From NCBI GenBank assembly GCA_009786625.1, contig WQRT01000081.1, forward strand, positions 2,330 to 11,380: DNA of 9,051 nt, read 5' to 3'. The stretch is from Treponema sp. (lineage in GTDB: Bacteria; Spirochaetota; Spirochaetia; Treponematales; Breznakiellaceae). Position 1 is the stretch's first letter. Each line of letters begins with the position of its first letter. This document shows positions 1 through 6,590 of the stretch, piece by piece. The translations under genes and the position numbers were made by a program. Below the pieces are notes generated by a model. It was not told where the DNA came from and searched no databases. It was given only the letters and a program-made list of their open reading frames with translations.

Positions 1-128
1 ATAAATTCACGAAGTTTTAGATCCTCGTGAAGAGCGTTAATATACTCCTTTGGATCAACGTACCAGCGGGAACCCCATGTTTTATTAATGCCGACTCTAA
101 GCCCTGTCGGGTTAACTTTTTGTCCCAT
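1..128 (-). CDS. rpsC: 30S ribosomal protein S3, N-terminal part (partial at left edge)
   Basis: This is the start of ribosomal protein S3, a 30S protein at the mRNA entry channel. The visible 42 codons begin [16 protein letters not shown], the conserved S3 start, and continue through [12 protein letters not shown]. The rest of the gene, including the KH domain, lies beyond the left edge. The ATG (128-126) shares one base with the rplV stop codon (TAATG), so the two are probably translationally coupled. It follows rplV exactly as in the standard S10 operon order. Nothing unusual is visible in this fragment. The identification is firm despite its length because the N-terminus is so conserved. 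Confidence 0.97.
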   Translation of the reverse strand, partial: MGQKVNPTGLRVGINKTWGSRWYVDPKEYINALHEDLKLREF

Positions 129-538
129 TATTTCGCCGCCTTTTTGGATTTATTTCCGTCCGCCGAACTTACTGGCGCTACTTCACCGGCTGCCTCATCA
201 ACAACTACTGTTATGTGGCACATTCGCTTTACCTGCATATCTGCACGCCCCCTGCCCCGGAACCAGATTCTTTTAAGACGAGGTCCTTCGTCAATATAAA
301 TCTCGCGGATATAAAGCATATCCTCGTCAAGTTTTTTATTACCAACAAGAGCGTTAGACGCCGCTGATTTAACCGTTTTACCGATTAAGCGGGCTCCCTT
401 GTGAGGCATATTTTCCAGAATTGAAACAGCTTCCGGATAAGTCCTCCGCCGCACCAAATCCGCGACCGGCCTGATCTTAAACGGAGAGCCGATTAAAAAT
501 TTTGTGACTGCTCTATAACCAGTTTTCGTGTCTTTCAT
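128..538 (-). CDS. rplV: 50S ribosomal protein L22
   Basis: L22 is a 50S protein that binds 23S rRNA and whose beta-hairpin lines the nascent peptide exit tunnel. The 136-residue product has the expected core, with [10 protein letters not shown] near residues 21-30, the hairpin region [20 protein letters not shown] at 87-106 and the strand CHITVVV at 107-113. Typical L22 proteins are about 110 residues. The surplus is mainly a Lys/Ala/Ser-rich C-terminal tail after residue 115, of low complexity and probably disordered, plus a slightly longer N-terminus. The start is set by an AGGCAGGA-like Shine-Dalgarno just upstream. It lies 8 bp after rpsS and overlaps the rpsC start by one base. Confidence 0.97.
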   Translation of the reverse strand: MKDTKTGYRAVTKFLIGSPFKIRPVADLVRRRTYPEAVSILENMPHKGARLIGKTVKSAASNALVGNKKLDEDMLYIREIYIDEGPRLKRIWFRGRGRADMQVKRMCHITVVVDEAAGEVAPVSSADGNKSKKAAK

Positions 539-546
539 AATCCTGC

Positions 547-828
547 CTATTTCGCCGAGGCCTTCTTGTCCGAGCCTGCGTGCCCGCGGAAAATGCGCGT
601 GGGAGCAAACTCGCCAAGTTTATGGCCAACAAGGTTTTCGGTAATATACACGGGAATCCATGTTTTTCCATTGTATACGGAGATGGTTCCGCCTACCATT
701 TCAGGAATGATGGTGGAACAGCGGGAATAGGTCTTTATCATTTTCCTTTCTCCCGACTTGCTCAGCTCCAGTACTTTTTTATAAAGGCTCTTCTCAATAA
801 AGGGCCCCTTCTTTACGGATCTTGACAT
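547..828 (-). CDS. rpsS: 30S ribosomal protein S19
   Basis: S19 sits in the head of the 30S subunit, pairs with S13 and contacts 16S rRNA and the intersubunit bridges. The 93-residue product has normal family length. It starts [15 protein letters not shown], the standard S19 N-terminus, and contains the signature [11 protein letters not shown] at about residues 68-78 followed by a basic tail. The ATG is preceded on the minus strand by an AGGAAGG-type Shine-Dalgarno. The gene sits between rplB (42 bp upstream) and rplV (8 bp downstream), the standard S10-operon position. I see no abnormality. Confidence 0.98.
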   Translation of the reverse strand: MSRSVKKGPFIEKSLYKKVLELSKSGERKMIKTYSRCSTIIPEMVGGTISVYNGKTWIPVYITENLVGHKLGEFAPTRIFRGHAGSDKKASAK

Positions 829-870
829 ACTACCTTCCTACTCTCCTATTAAAAACAATTATGTTTAACA

Positions 871-1701
871 TCATTTTTTCTTCTTGCCTCTGCTTACGAT
901 AAACCTGGAAGAAGGTTTGTGTTTCTTTCTGGTCTTATATCCCTTAGTCGGCTGACCCCAGGGAGTAACAGGATGAATACCCTTGCTTCTGCCTTCGCCG
1001 CCGCCGTGCGGATGATCCACAGGGTTCATCGACATACCGCGGACAGTCGGGCGTATGCCCTTCCATCTTTTTCTGCCGGCCTTGCCGTCGACCGTGTTCA
1101 TATGGTCTTCGTTGCCGACGTTTCCGATTGTCGCGTAACATTTTTTAAACACCATGCGCATTTCGCCTGACGGAAGTTTCAGCGTAACATAATCGCCTTC
1201 TTTCGCGGCGATAAGCGCGCTTGCTCCTGCCGAACGCGCAATCTGCCCGCCCTTGCCGAGAGTAAGCTCGATATTGTAAACATTAAAGCCGAGGGGAATA
1301 TTTTCCAGCGGAAGCGCATTACCGGCTTCAATGGGAGCGTCAGGGCCGCTTAAAATTTTCGCTCCAACTTTTAATGTCTTGGGAGCAATGATGTAGCGTT
1401 TCTCGCCGTCATTGTAAAAGATGAGGGCGATATTCGCGCTGCGGTTTGGATCGTACTCGATTGACGAGACCTTACCGGGGATGCCGGTTTTATCGCGTTT
1501 AAAATCAATCACTCGGTATTTGCGTTTATGACCGCCGCCTTTATGGCGTACGCTGATACGCCCGAATGAATCGCGGCCTGATCCTTTTTGCTTGCCTTTT
1601 GTAAGCGTTTTTTCCGGTTTCTGAACACTCAGTTCCGAGTTATCAAGACTTGTGTATGTCCTCATTCCCGGCGTTATTGGTTTGTATGTCTTAATGGCCA
1701 T
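871..1701 (-). CDS. rplB: 50S ribosomal protein L2
   Basis: L2 is a large-subunit core protein needed for subunit association and for building the peptidyl transferase centre. The 276-residue product matches the usual length of about 275. It starts [14 protein letters not shown]. The N-terminal OB-like domain carries [15 protein letters not shown] (residues 55-69), and the middle SH3-like domain contains [11 protein letters not shown] (136-146). The conserved loop [12 protein letters not shown] spans 228-239, with His230 equivalent to the peptidyl-transferase-proximal histidine of E. coli L2. It ends in a basic RGKKKK tail. An AGAGGA Shine-Dalgarno lies 6 bp before the ATG. It is 17 bp downstream of rplW, in standard order. 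Confidence 0.98.
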   Translation of the reverse strand: MAIKTYKPITPGMRTYTSLDNSELSVQKPEKTLTKGKQKGSGRDSFGRISVRHKGGGHKRKYRVIDFKRDKTGIPGKVSSIEYDPNRSANIALIFYNDGEKRYIIAPKTLKVGAKILSGPDAPIEAGNALPLENIPLGFNVYNIELTLGKGGQIARSAGASALIAAKEGDYVTLKLPSGEMRMVFKKCYATIGNVGNEDHMNTVDGKAGRKRWKGIRPTVRGMSMNPVDHPHGGGEGRSKGIHPVTPWGQPTKGYKTRKKHKPSSRFIVSRGKKKK

Positions 1702-1718
1702 ATTATTCCTCTGATCCC

Positions 1719-2006
1719 CTATACGCCTTCAAAGATTGAGATTTTCTCTTCTTTAGGAAGTTTCACAATCGCTTTCTTCCAGTCGGCGGTGTATCCCTTG
1801 CGGTACCGCTGCCGTTTCGGCTTGCCGCCAACATTCATTGTTGTACAGGAAATAGGATGTACGTTAAACAATCTGCGTACAGCTTCCATGATCTGCGGTT
1901 TTGTCGACAAGGGGTTAACCTTAAAAACATACTTCCCTTCTTCGCGTAACTGATTCGCTTTTTCGGAAAGAACAGGTTCAATTAAAATATCTTCGTATTG
2001 AATCAC
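1719..2006 (-). CDS. rplW: 50S ribosomal protein L23
   Basis: L23 surrounds the polypeptide exit tunnel and is the docking site for trigger factor and signal recognition particle. The 95-residue product has family-typical length, begins with [16 protein letters not shown] and has the extended loop [20 protein letters not shown] around residues 60-79, as in bacterial L23. The start codon is GTG (2006-2004), which overlaps the rplD stop as GTGA. This 4-bp overlap indicates termination-reinitiation coupling with L4. The gene precedes rplB in the normal operon order. Confidence 0.96.
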   Translation of the reverse strand: MIQYEDILIEPVLSEKANQLREEGKYVFKVNPLSTKPQIMEAVRRLFNVHPISCTTMNVGGKPKRQRYRKGYTADWKKAIVKLPKEEKISIFEGV

Positions 2007-2656
2007 TTGCCGGCCTCCTTCGCGTTGTAAAATTCGTTGAGGTTTTTCGCGGCAGTTTCCAGCATCAGCACTTGACGCCCGTAAAAAAGTTCATGAGCTT
2101 CCAGCCTGTTATAAGAAAGATAACTTAACCAGGGGATGTTCGCCGCGGCGCGTTTGAGCATCGGATCATCATCTTTAAGAATTAAAACGGTTCTTAATCC
2201 CGAGTTGAATCCCGCCTGCGTGAAGCCGTCAAGAAGTTTTACAAGGTCTTTTGTTTTTCCGGAATCTATCGAAAAGTCTTCAATTATTTTTAATGTATCG
2301 CTTTGCGCTTTCAAACTCAGAATCGTTTTAAGCGCGTTTCTCTTTGCTTTCTTCGGTATTGAATAGGAATAATCTTTCGGTTTCGGACCGAAAATCGTGC
2401 CGCCTCCGACAAGAATCGGCGATTTTTTATCGCCTCTCCGCGCGCGTCCTGTGCCTTTTTGCTTATAAGGTTTCGCGTTTGAGCCGTTAACCTCGCCGCG
2501 CCCTTTTGTACAGGCATTTCCTTGTCTTCTGTTGGCAAGCTCATTATTTATCGCGTACCAGATCAAATCATCATTTACGGGAAGGCCGAAAACATTATCG
2601 TCAAGAGCGATGGTACGCAGTTCCTTGCCTTCTTTGGAAAATACTTTATAGTTCAT
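2003..2656 (-). CDS. rplD: 50S ribosomal protein L4
   Basis: L4 binds 23S rRNA domain I, and its long loop reaches the exit tunnel next to L22. In enterobacteria it also represses its own S10 operon by acting on the leader RNA. The 217-residue product shows the tunnel loop at about residues 44-95 with [15 protein letters not shown] at 62-76 and [10 protein letters not shown] at 84-93, then the Rossmann-like globular domain. Length is within the usual 200-220 range. It starts 2 bp after the rplC stop and overlaps rplW by 4 bp, so expression is coupled on both sides. Whether this L4 regulates the operon cannot be seen; the long structured spacer ahead of rplC would be one place to look. Confidence 0.97.
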   Translation of the reverse strand: MNYKVFSKEGKELRTIALDDNVFGLPVNDDLIWYAINNELANRRQGNACTKGRGEVNGSNAKPYKQKGTGRARRGDKKSPILVGGGTIFGPKPKDYSYSIPKKAKRNALKTILSLKAQSDTLKIIEDFSIDSGKTKDLVKLLDGFTQAGFNSGLRTVLILKDDDPMLKRAAANIPWLSYLSYNRLEAHELFYGRQVLMLETAAKNLNEFYNAKEAGK

Positions 2657-2658
2657 TG

Positions 2659-3363
2659 CTACCGTCCCTTCTTGACCGCGGCTCTGACAAACACAAGACC
2701 TTTGTTAATGCCCGGTACAGCGCCGCGAACCATGATAAGCCGTTTTTCCGTATCGGTTTTTACGACTTTAAGACTTAAGACTGTGACTCTTTCCCGTCCC
2801 ATGCGCCCCGGCAGCTTTCTGTTTTTAAAAGTTCTGTGCGGGTAGGTGTTCTGTCCTGTGGAACCGGGTTCACGGTGAAATTTGGAACCGTGGGTTTTCC
2901 GCCCGCCGCCAAACTTGTATCTTTTTACAACGCCTTGAAATCCCTTGCCCTTTGAAACGCCGGACACATCAACATACCTTAAGCCTTCCAATACCTCGAT
3001 TCCAAGAGCGTCTCCTACAGCGACTTCCTTCTCAAAATCGCGAAGCTCAAGTATCCGCTTTTTTACAGTTATATCAATCTCGCGGATGATCCTTTTTGCT
3101 TTACCTTTTTTGCCGGATCCCTTATCTGATTCTTTCTCTTCCTTGATAGAGGTTTTCGCGAACTGCCCCGCGTCCGGTTTTGATACGCGGTGTTTTTTGG
3201 CTTCGTCTATACCGATAACCACCGCGGCGTAACCGTCAATTTCTTTTGTCTTTGTAGCGATGACAACATTCGGATCGACACGCATTACCGTTACCGGATG
3301 CATGTTACCCGATTCATCAAAAACCTGTGTCATCCCGACCTTTCTGGCATACAGCCCTAACAT
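2659..3363 (-). CDS. rplC: 50S ribosomal protein L3, with Lys/Ser-rich insertion
   Basis: L3 is one of the first proteins to assemble on 23S rRNA and approaches the peptidyl transferase centre. The product starts MLGLYARKVGMTQVFDE, the typical L3 N-terminus, and has SGVSKGKGFQGVVKRYKFGG around residues 134-153 and the conserved PGSTGQNTYPHRTFKNRKLPGRMG stretch at about 166-190. At 234 residues it is about 25 longer than E. coli L3 (209). Compared by eye, the excess maps to residues 71-104, after GQFAK, as a charged segment rich in Lys, Glu, Ser and Gly. The reading frame stays intact and conserved blocks resume directly after it. An AGGAG Shine-Dalgarno (3371-3375) lies 7 bp before the ATG. 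Unusually, 248 bp separate it from rpsJ. Confidence 0.97.
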   Translation of the reverse strand: MLGLYARKVGMTQVFDESGNMHPVTVMRVDPNVVIATKTKEIDGYAAVVIGIDEAKKHRVSKPDAGQFAKTSIKEEKESDKGSGKKGKAKRIIREIDITVKKRILELRDFEKEVAVGDALGIEVLEGLRYVDVSGVSKGKGFQGVVKRYKFGGGRKTHGSKFHREPGSTGQNTYPHRTFKNRKLPGRMGRERVTVLSLKVVKTDTEKRLIMVRGAVPGINKGLVFVRAAVKKGR

Positions 3364-3406
3364 CGTTGTACTCCTAAGCAGACCGCTTTTTAAGCCGCCT
3401 GCAACG
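3364..3406 (-). promoter_or_regulatory. rplC ribosome binding region inside a possible fold
   Basis: On the minus strand the rplC Shine-Dalgarno AGGAG (plus 3371-3375) is flanked by short complementary segments. CGTTG (3364-3368) lies next to the ATG and faces CAACG (3402-3406). GCAG (3378-3381) faces CTGC (3399-3402), although base 3402 cannot be used in both pairings. A small GCTT-TTT-AAGC hairpin lies in the middle (3386-3396). These could form a weak structure that exposes or masks the binding site. Each helix is short, so this is a suggestion from visible complementarity and not a demonstrated regulator. Confidence 0.3.
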
Positions 3407-3476
3407 CACGTTATTCAGGGGAAACCCCGGAACCGTCTACGATTTTTTTACGGAAACATAAAAGTCTCCGTTTATG

Positions 3477-3536
3477 GCGGTTTACGATGTTCCACCAAAG
3501 GTGGAATGTAGGGCGGCGAAACCGCCCGTAAACCGC
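3477..3536 (-). other. Compact three-way junction RNA structure in the rpsJ-rplC spacer
   Basis: A closing 9-bp perfect helix (GCGGTTTAC at 3477-3485 with GTAAACCGC at 3528-3536) encloses two hairpins. One is TTCCACC-AAA-GGTGGAA (3490-3506), the other GGGCGG-CGAAA-CCGCCC (3511-3527). The second abuts the closing helix with no unpaired base, which would favour coaxial stacking. All three helices are perfectly complementary, so the chance of accidental occurrence is low. Because it is symmetrical, either strand could fold. In the operon the minus strand is transcribed. Function is unknown: it could be a ribosomal protein binding leader, an mRNA-stabilising element or a dispersed palindromic repeat. 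Confidence 0.6.
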
Positions 3537-3538
3537 TG

Positions 3539-3580
3539 CGTTAAACGACGTTAGGCCGAAAGACCTAATGTCATTTAACG
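3539..3580 (-). other. 19-bp stem hairpin in the rpsJ-rplC spacer
   Basis: Arms 3539-3557 and 3562-3580 form an imperfect 19-bp stem around a 4-base loop. Sixteen of 19 positions are complementary as DNA. Read as minus-strand RNA, two of the three exceptions become G-U wobbles and one is A-C, whereas plus-strand RNA would have one wobble and two mismatches. The minus RNA, which is the operon transcript, is thus the better folding strand. No run of U follows, so it is not an intrinsic terminator. Confidence 0.6.
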
Positions 3581-3581
3581 T

Positions 3582-3615
3582 GTAAATAAGCGACGTTTCA
3601 ATGTCGCTTATTTAC
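3582..3615 (-). other. Perfect 13-bp stem hairpin at the rpsJ stop codon
   Basis: Arms GTAAATAAGCGAC (3582-3594) and GTCGCTTATTTAC (3603-3615) are perfectly complementary around an 8-base loop. The rpsJ stop codon (3614-3612) lies inside the first-transcribed arm, so a ribosome terminating on rpsJ would cover the base of the stem. There is no downstream U-tract. Possible roles are 3'-end protection of an upstream mRNA segment, an RNA processing site, or modulation of reading into rplC. Confidence 0.6.
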
Positions 3616-3920
3616 TGTTTGATTTCTACATCCACACCCGCAGGAAGTTCAAGTTTCATTAAAGAATCCATTACTTCAGGGGATGGATTGATAATATCGA
3701 TCAATCTCTTGTGAGTCCGCATCTCAAACTGCTCACGGCTCTTTTTATTAACATGAGGCGAACGTAAAACCGTCACCTTATTAATCCGCGTCGGCAGCGG
3801 GATCGGACCTGTCACTTTCGCTCCGGCCTTACGCACCGCCGCTGTGATTGACTTCGCGCTCTGATCAATAAGCTCAACATCGAAACCGCGCAGCCTTACG
3901 CGAATTCTTTCCTTAACCAT
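3612..3920 (-). CDS. rpsJ: 30S ribosomal protein S10
   Basis: S10 is a 30S head protein and, as NusE, a transcription antitermination factor that binds NusB and NusG. The 102-residue product [19 protein letters not shown] carries GPIPLPTR (38-45) and [19 protein letters not shown] (54-72), the hallmark S10 blocks, and ends AGVDVEIKQ. Two ATGs lie in tandem (3923 and 3920). The Shine-Dalgarno GGAGG sits one base before the first and four before the second, so the second is preferred; using the first adds one Met. It is the first S10-operon gene proper, placed 90 bp after tuf. The 248-bp gap to rplC is much longer than the few tens of bases usual between these two genes. Confidence 0.97.
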   Translation of the reverse strand: MVKERIRVRLRGFDVELIDQSAKSITAAVRKAGAKVTGPIPLPTRINKVTVLRSPHVNKKSREQFEMRTHKRLIDIINPSPEVMDSLMKLELPAGVDVEIKQ

Positions 3921-3947
3921 CATTCCTCCGGGATAACCCGCCGCAGC

Positions 3948-3995
3948 GTTACGCGAAAATTATCAGCCGTAAAACGTTTGATAAAACCGCGTAAC
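3948..3995 (-). other. Hairpin in the tuf-rpsJ spacer
   Basis: GTTACGCG (3948-3955) and CGCGTAAC (3988-3995) form a perfect 8-bp outer stem. After a small internal loop, TTATC (3960-3964) pairs with GATAA (3980-3984) around a 15-base loop. It begins 15 bases after the tuf stop codon on the transcribed strand. The start of the structure to the rpsJ binding site is about 65 bases. No U-run follows, so termination there is unlikely. Confidence 0.5.
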
Positions 3996-4010
3996 AAAGC
4001 GCCGGCATTC

Positions 4011-5201
4011 CTACTCAATAATTTCCGTAACCTGGCCTGACGCTACAGTCTTGCCGCCTTCGCGGATAGCAAAACGAAGCCCCTTCTCCATGGCAATCGG
4101 GTGAATCAAATCGCCGAAAATTTCCGTATTGTCGCCGGGAAGTACCATTTCCTTGCCTTCGGGAAGCCTTACAGTTCCCGTAATGTCGGTTGTGCGGAAA
4201 TAGAACTGAGGTCTGTAACCTGTCATAAACGGGCTGTGGCGTCCGCCTTCCTCTTTGGACAGACAATAAATCGTACCTTTAAATTTGCTGTGAGGCGTAA
4301 TTGAACCCGGTTTGGCGAGTACCTGTCCGCGTTCAACTTCCTTTTTATCAATACCGCGGAGAAGCGTACCGACATTATCGCCGGCCTGTGCGTCGTCAAG
4401 CAGTTTGTTAAACATTTCAATACCGGTAACAACGGTCTTTTTTGTAGGCCTGATACCGACAATCTCGATTTCTTCGTTTAATTTGAGAACGCCGCGTTCC
4501 ACCTTACCTGTGACGACAGTTCCGCGCCCTTGGATTGTGAAAACATCCTCGATCGGCATAATAAACGGTTTGTCGGAGTCGCGCTGCGGATCGGGGAAAT
4601 ATGAGTCCATCGCCGCAAGCAGTTCTTCGATTGATTTTACGGCTTCGGGGTTATCCGGTTCCGACATCGCTTTAAAGGCAGAGCCTTTGATGATCGGTGT
4701 TTTATCGCCGGGGAATCCGTTAGCTGTAAGAACGTCTTTTACTTCTTCTTCGACAAGCTCGACAAGATCCGGGTCGTCAAGAAGATCGATCTTGTTAAGA
4801 TAGACAATCATGTGGGGAACGCCTACCTGACGGGCGAGAATGATATGCTCTCTTGTCTGGGGCATTACAGAGTCGGGCGCCGAAACAACGAGAACGGCTC
4901 CGTCCATCTGCGCAGCGCCTGTGATCATGTTCTTGATATAGTCGGCATGTCCCGGGCAGTCGATGTGCGCGTAATGGCGCTTGTCCGACTGATACTCAAG
5001 GTGGCGGGTGTTAATGGTGATACCGCGGGCTTTTTCTTCAGGAGCATTGTCAATTTCGTCATAATTCATTACCTTGTCGCCAAACTTTCTGGCGCAGTGC
5101 ATGGTAATAGCCGCAGAAAGAGTGGTCTTGCCGTGATCTACGTGACCAATCGTTCCGACATTCATGTGGATTTTTTGTCTATTAAATTTATCCTTTGCCA
5201 T
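4011..5201 (-). CDS. tuf: Elongation factor Tu
   Basis: EF-Tu is the GTPase that delivers aminoacyl-tRNA to the ribosomal A site. The 396-residue protein starts [20 protein letters not shown]. It has the P-loop GHVDHGKT (19-26), the switch I segment with ARGITIN (58-64), DCPGH (81-85) with the catalytic His85, NKID (136-139) and GSAFKA further on, then domains 2 and 3 with [12 protein letters not shown] and GGRHSPF. The frame is open 25 codons further upstream, but an AAGGAGG Shine-Dalgarno seven bases before the ATG at 5201, together with the family N-terminus, fixes the start. The phrase around residues 61-81 and the short C-terminal QVTEIIE resemble treponemal EF-Tu. It lies directly upstream of rpsJ, with no fusA before it. 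Confidence 0.98.
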   Translation of the reverse strand: MAKDKFNRQKIHMNVGTIGHVDHGKTTLSAAITMHCARKFGDKVMNYDEIDNAPEEKARGITINTRHLEYQSDKRHYAHIDCPGHADYIKNMITGAAQMDGAVLVVSAPDSVMPQTREHIILARQVGVPHMIVYLNKIDLLDDPDLVELVEEEVKDVLTANGFPGDKTPIIKGSAFKAMSEPDNPEAVKSIEELLAAMDSYFPDPQRDSDKPFIMPIEDVFTIQGRGTVVTGKVERGVLKLNEEIEIVGIRPTKKTVVTGIEMFNKLLDDAQAGDNVGTLLRGIDKKEVERGQVLAKPGSITPHSKFKGTIYCLSKEEGGRHSPFMTGYRPQFYFRTTDITGTVRLPEGKEMVLPGDNTEIFGDLIHPIAMEKGLRFAIREGGKTVASGQVTEIIE

Positions 5202-5220
5202 TTTGTGTCCTCCTTCATGG

Positions 5221-5273
5221 GCACTAAAATATATTTTCTTCGCACGGGCAGTTTTACCGTCCGCACTAAAATA
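5221..5273 (-). repeat. 11-bp direct repeat flanking a small hairpin in the tuf leader
   Basis: GCACTAAAATA occurs twice in the same orientation, at 5221-5231 and 5263-5273, a spacing of 42 bp. Between them CGCACGG (5241-5247) and CCGTCCG (5257-5263) can pair with one mismatch around a 9-base loop. The repeat lies in the untranslated region immediately before the tuf ribosome binding site. It could be a small tandem-duplication remnant, a protein or RNA recognition site, or coincidence. Confidence 0.4.
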
Positions 5274-5296
5274 CAAAATAATATGAGAGGGAAACG

Positions 5297-5324
5297 ATTA
5301 AAGAACGGAAAAGCGGCGGTTCAA
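5297..5324 (-). promoter_or_regulatory. Possible internal promoter for tuf
   Basis: On the minus strand TTGAAC (plus 5319-5324) and TTTAAT (plus 5297-5302) are separated by 16 bp, each one base off the sigma70 consensus. Transcription would start near 5290 and give an untranslated leader of about 90 bases ahead of tuf. Extra internal transcription of tuf is plausible given the demand for EF-Tu. The boxes are short, and the DNA is AT-rich, so chance is a real alternative. Confidence 0.3.
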
Positions 5325-5433
5325 CACCGGGCGCACGCCCGATATGCACATAACGCAATCAATCCACATTCGTTCCACCTGTCTCACGCGCACATACACG
5401 TACGCGATGATCGGTTTGGAATCTCCAACCTAC

Positions 5434-5504
5434 ACCTGACCGCTAAATTTTACAAGCAGTCAGTCTATATATTCCTTAACACACTTAAAATTAAGCGGTC
5501 AGGT
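5434..5504 (-). other. 19-bp inverted repeat after the rpsG stop codon
   Basis: Arms 5434-5452 (ACCTGACCGCTAAATTTTA) and 5486-5504 match in 18 of 19 positions as an inverted repeat, separated by 33 bases. The right arm includes the last base of the rpsG stop codon TGA (5506-5504), so the structure starts right where translation of rpsG ends. The remaining spacer up to tuf (5202-5433) holds a CGGGC-GCAC-GCCCG hairpin at 5328-5341 and no gene. No U-tract follows either structure. Confidence 0.55.
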
Positions 5505-5974
5505 CACCAGCGGTAATGAGCGAACGCCTTATTGGCTTCGGCCATTTTATGCGTGTCCTCTTTCTTTTTGAAAGCGGTACCCGTATTATTATACGCATCG
5601 AGGAGCTCCGCCGCAAGACGGTCTCCCATGCCTTTTCCGGAACGGGCGCGCGCCGCGCTTATTACCCACCTCATGCCGAGGGCTTCGCGCCTTGTCTCCC
5701 GAATCTCCACAGGAACCTGATAAGTCGCGCCGCCTACACGCCGTGACTTTACTTCGATTACCGGTTTTACATTATCTAAAGCTTTTAGAAAAACTTCAAG
5801 GGGTTCTTTCTCGGTTTTCTTTTGAAGTACATCAAGAGCGTCGTGGACAATACGAAGGCCGAGAGAGCGTTTTCCCTCCCACATCATCCTGTTTACAAAC
5901 TTGGAAACCACAACGCTGTTGTACCGCGGATCCGGCAGAATCCCTCTGTCAATGGTTTTTTTCTTTCTTCCCAT
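5504..5974 (-). CDS. rpsG: 30S ribosomal protein S7
   Basis: S7 nucleates assembly of the 30S head and contacts the E-site tRNA and mRNA. The 156-residue product begins [20 protein letters not shown], carries the beta-hairpin [24 protein letters not shown] at residues 80-103 and ends with the conserved [15 protein letters not shown]. Length equals the usual 156. It starts 14 bp after rpsL, with an AGGA Shine-Dalgarno. In the classical str operon fusA would follow, but here 302 bp of non-coding DNA and then tuf follow. In E. coli S7 is the str operon repressor, acting on the rpsL-rpsG junction; the short 14-bp junction here leaves little room for that element. Confidence 0.98.
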   Translation of the reverse strand: MGRKKKTIDRGILPDPRYNSVVVSKFVNRMMWEGKRSLGLRIVHDALDVLQKKTEKEPLEVFLKALDNVKPVIEVKSRRVGGATYQVPVEIRETRREALGMRWVISAARARSGKGMGDRLAAELLDAYNNTGTAFKKKEDTHKMAEANKAFAHYRW

Positions 5975-5988
5975 AATTTAATCCTAAC

Positions 5989-6363
5989 TTAGGCCTTTGG
6001 CCGCTTTGCGCCGTATTTTGAACGGCTGCGTTTGCGGTCAGCGACACCAAGGGTATCTTTCGCGCCGCGAATAATATGGTAACGTACGCCGGGAAGGTCC
6101 TTAACGCGTCCACCCCTGACCAAAACTACCGAGTGTTCCTGCAGATTATGCCCGATTCCGGGGATATAAGCCGTAACTTCAGTCCCATGAGAAAGGCGCA
6201 CACGGGCGACTTTGCGAAGGGCTGAATTGGGCTTTTTAGGCGTTACAGTCATTACACGCGTACAAACGCCGCGTTTCTGCGGGCAGGATTTTAAAGCCGG
6301 GGACTTCGTTTTGTGGGTAACCTTCTCCCTTCCAGAACGAACCAATTGATTAATAGTTGGCAT
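5989..6363 (-). CDS. rpsL: 30S ribosomal protein S12
   Basis: S12 lies at the decoding centre and controls accuracy of tRNA selection. The 124-residue product is of normal length and starts [15 protein letters not shown]. It contains [11 protein letters not shown] (41-51) and [14 protein letters not shown] (83-96). Lys43 and Lys88, the positions where classical streptomycin-resistance changes occur, are both the wild-type lysine, so the sequence predicts a sensitive form. Asp89 is the residue that RimO methylthiolates in bacteria that have that enzyme. AGGAG (plus 6374-6378) ten bases ahead of the ATG, with a second GAGGA adjoining it, forms the binding site. It is the first gene of the operon here; rpoC is not upstream in this window. 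Confidence 0.98.
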   Translation of the reverse strand: MPTINQLVRSGREKVTHKTKSPALKSCPQKRGVCTRVMTVTPKKPNSALRKVARVRLSHGTEVTAYIPGIGHNLQEHSVVLVRGGRVKDLPGVRYHIIRGAKDTLGVADRKRSRSKYGAKRPKA

Positions 6364-6385
6364 TCCTCAAAAACTCCTAAACATT

Positions 6386-6414
6386 CATTTATGTCAGACC
6401 TGTATGCTAGTCAA
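6386..6414 (-). promoter_or_regulatory. Weak second promoter candidate for rpsL
   Basis: TTGACT (plus 6409-6414) and TAAATG (plus 6386-6391) on the minus strand are 17 bp apart. The upstream hexamer is good, the downstream one poor. If used, the leader would be very short, barely reaching the AGGAG site. Listed as an alternative to the stronger promoter further upstream. Confidence 0.2.
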
Positions 6415-6497
6415 ACTTGCTTACAAGCTGAAATTTCCCAGACACAGTCCTAGACTATATCCTTGACCCCTCAAGAAAAATAAAGGGCAGGACTTTC

Positions 6498-6526
6498 AAT
6501 GTACCAAGATTGATGAAATGTGTCAA
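6498..6526 (-). promoter_or_regulatory. Sigma70-type promoter for the rpsL-rpsG-tuf-S10 operon
   Basis: On the minus strand a perfect -35 box TTGACA (plus 6521-6526), a 17-bp spacer and a -10 box TACATT (plus 6498-6503, four of six to TATAAT) point at rpsL. The predicted start is near 6491, giving a leader of about 130 bases. The DNA just upstream (6528-6600) is AT-rich with A and T runs on both sides, as expected for an UP-type region of a strong ribosomal promoter. The leader has short self-complementary segments such as CTTGA-GGGG-TCAAG (around 6462-6475) but no clear terminator or known riboswitch. Confidence 0.65.
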
Positions 6527-6590
6527 GTAGATTTAATAAAAATCCATAATTTTTTTGATGAAAATTTAAGGTTTTATTTTTTGGAAAATT

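Noticed and set aside
3477..3536. Cloverleaf-like fold as a tRNA gene
   Set aside because: There are only two internal hairpins, no anticodon arm, no GTTCRA T-loop and no acceptor end, so it is not a tRNA.
5202..5276. Upstream in-frame ATG extending tuf by 25 codons
   Set aside because: The strong AAGGAGG site and the universal EF-Tu N-terminus place the start at 5201; the extension lies in the leader with the direct repeats.
4812..5516. 234-codon open frame on the plus strand antisense to tuf and its leader
   Set aside because: It is the shadow of the strongly conserved tuf reading frame and its spacer, with no recognisable protein family or ribosome binding site.
6461..6480. Small CTTGA-CCCC-TCAAG hairpin followed by A residues as a terminator
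   Set aside because: The stem is 5 bp, and on the transcribed minus strand the T-run precedes the stem instead of following it.
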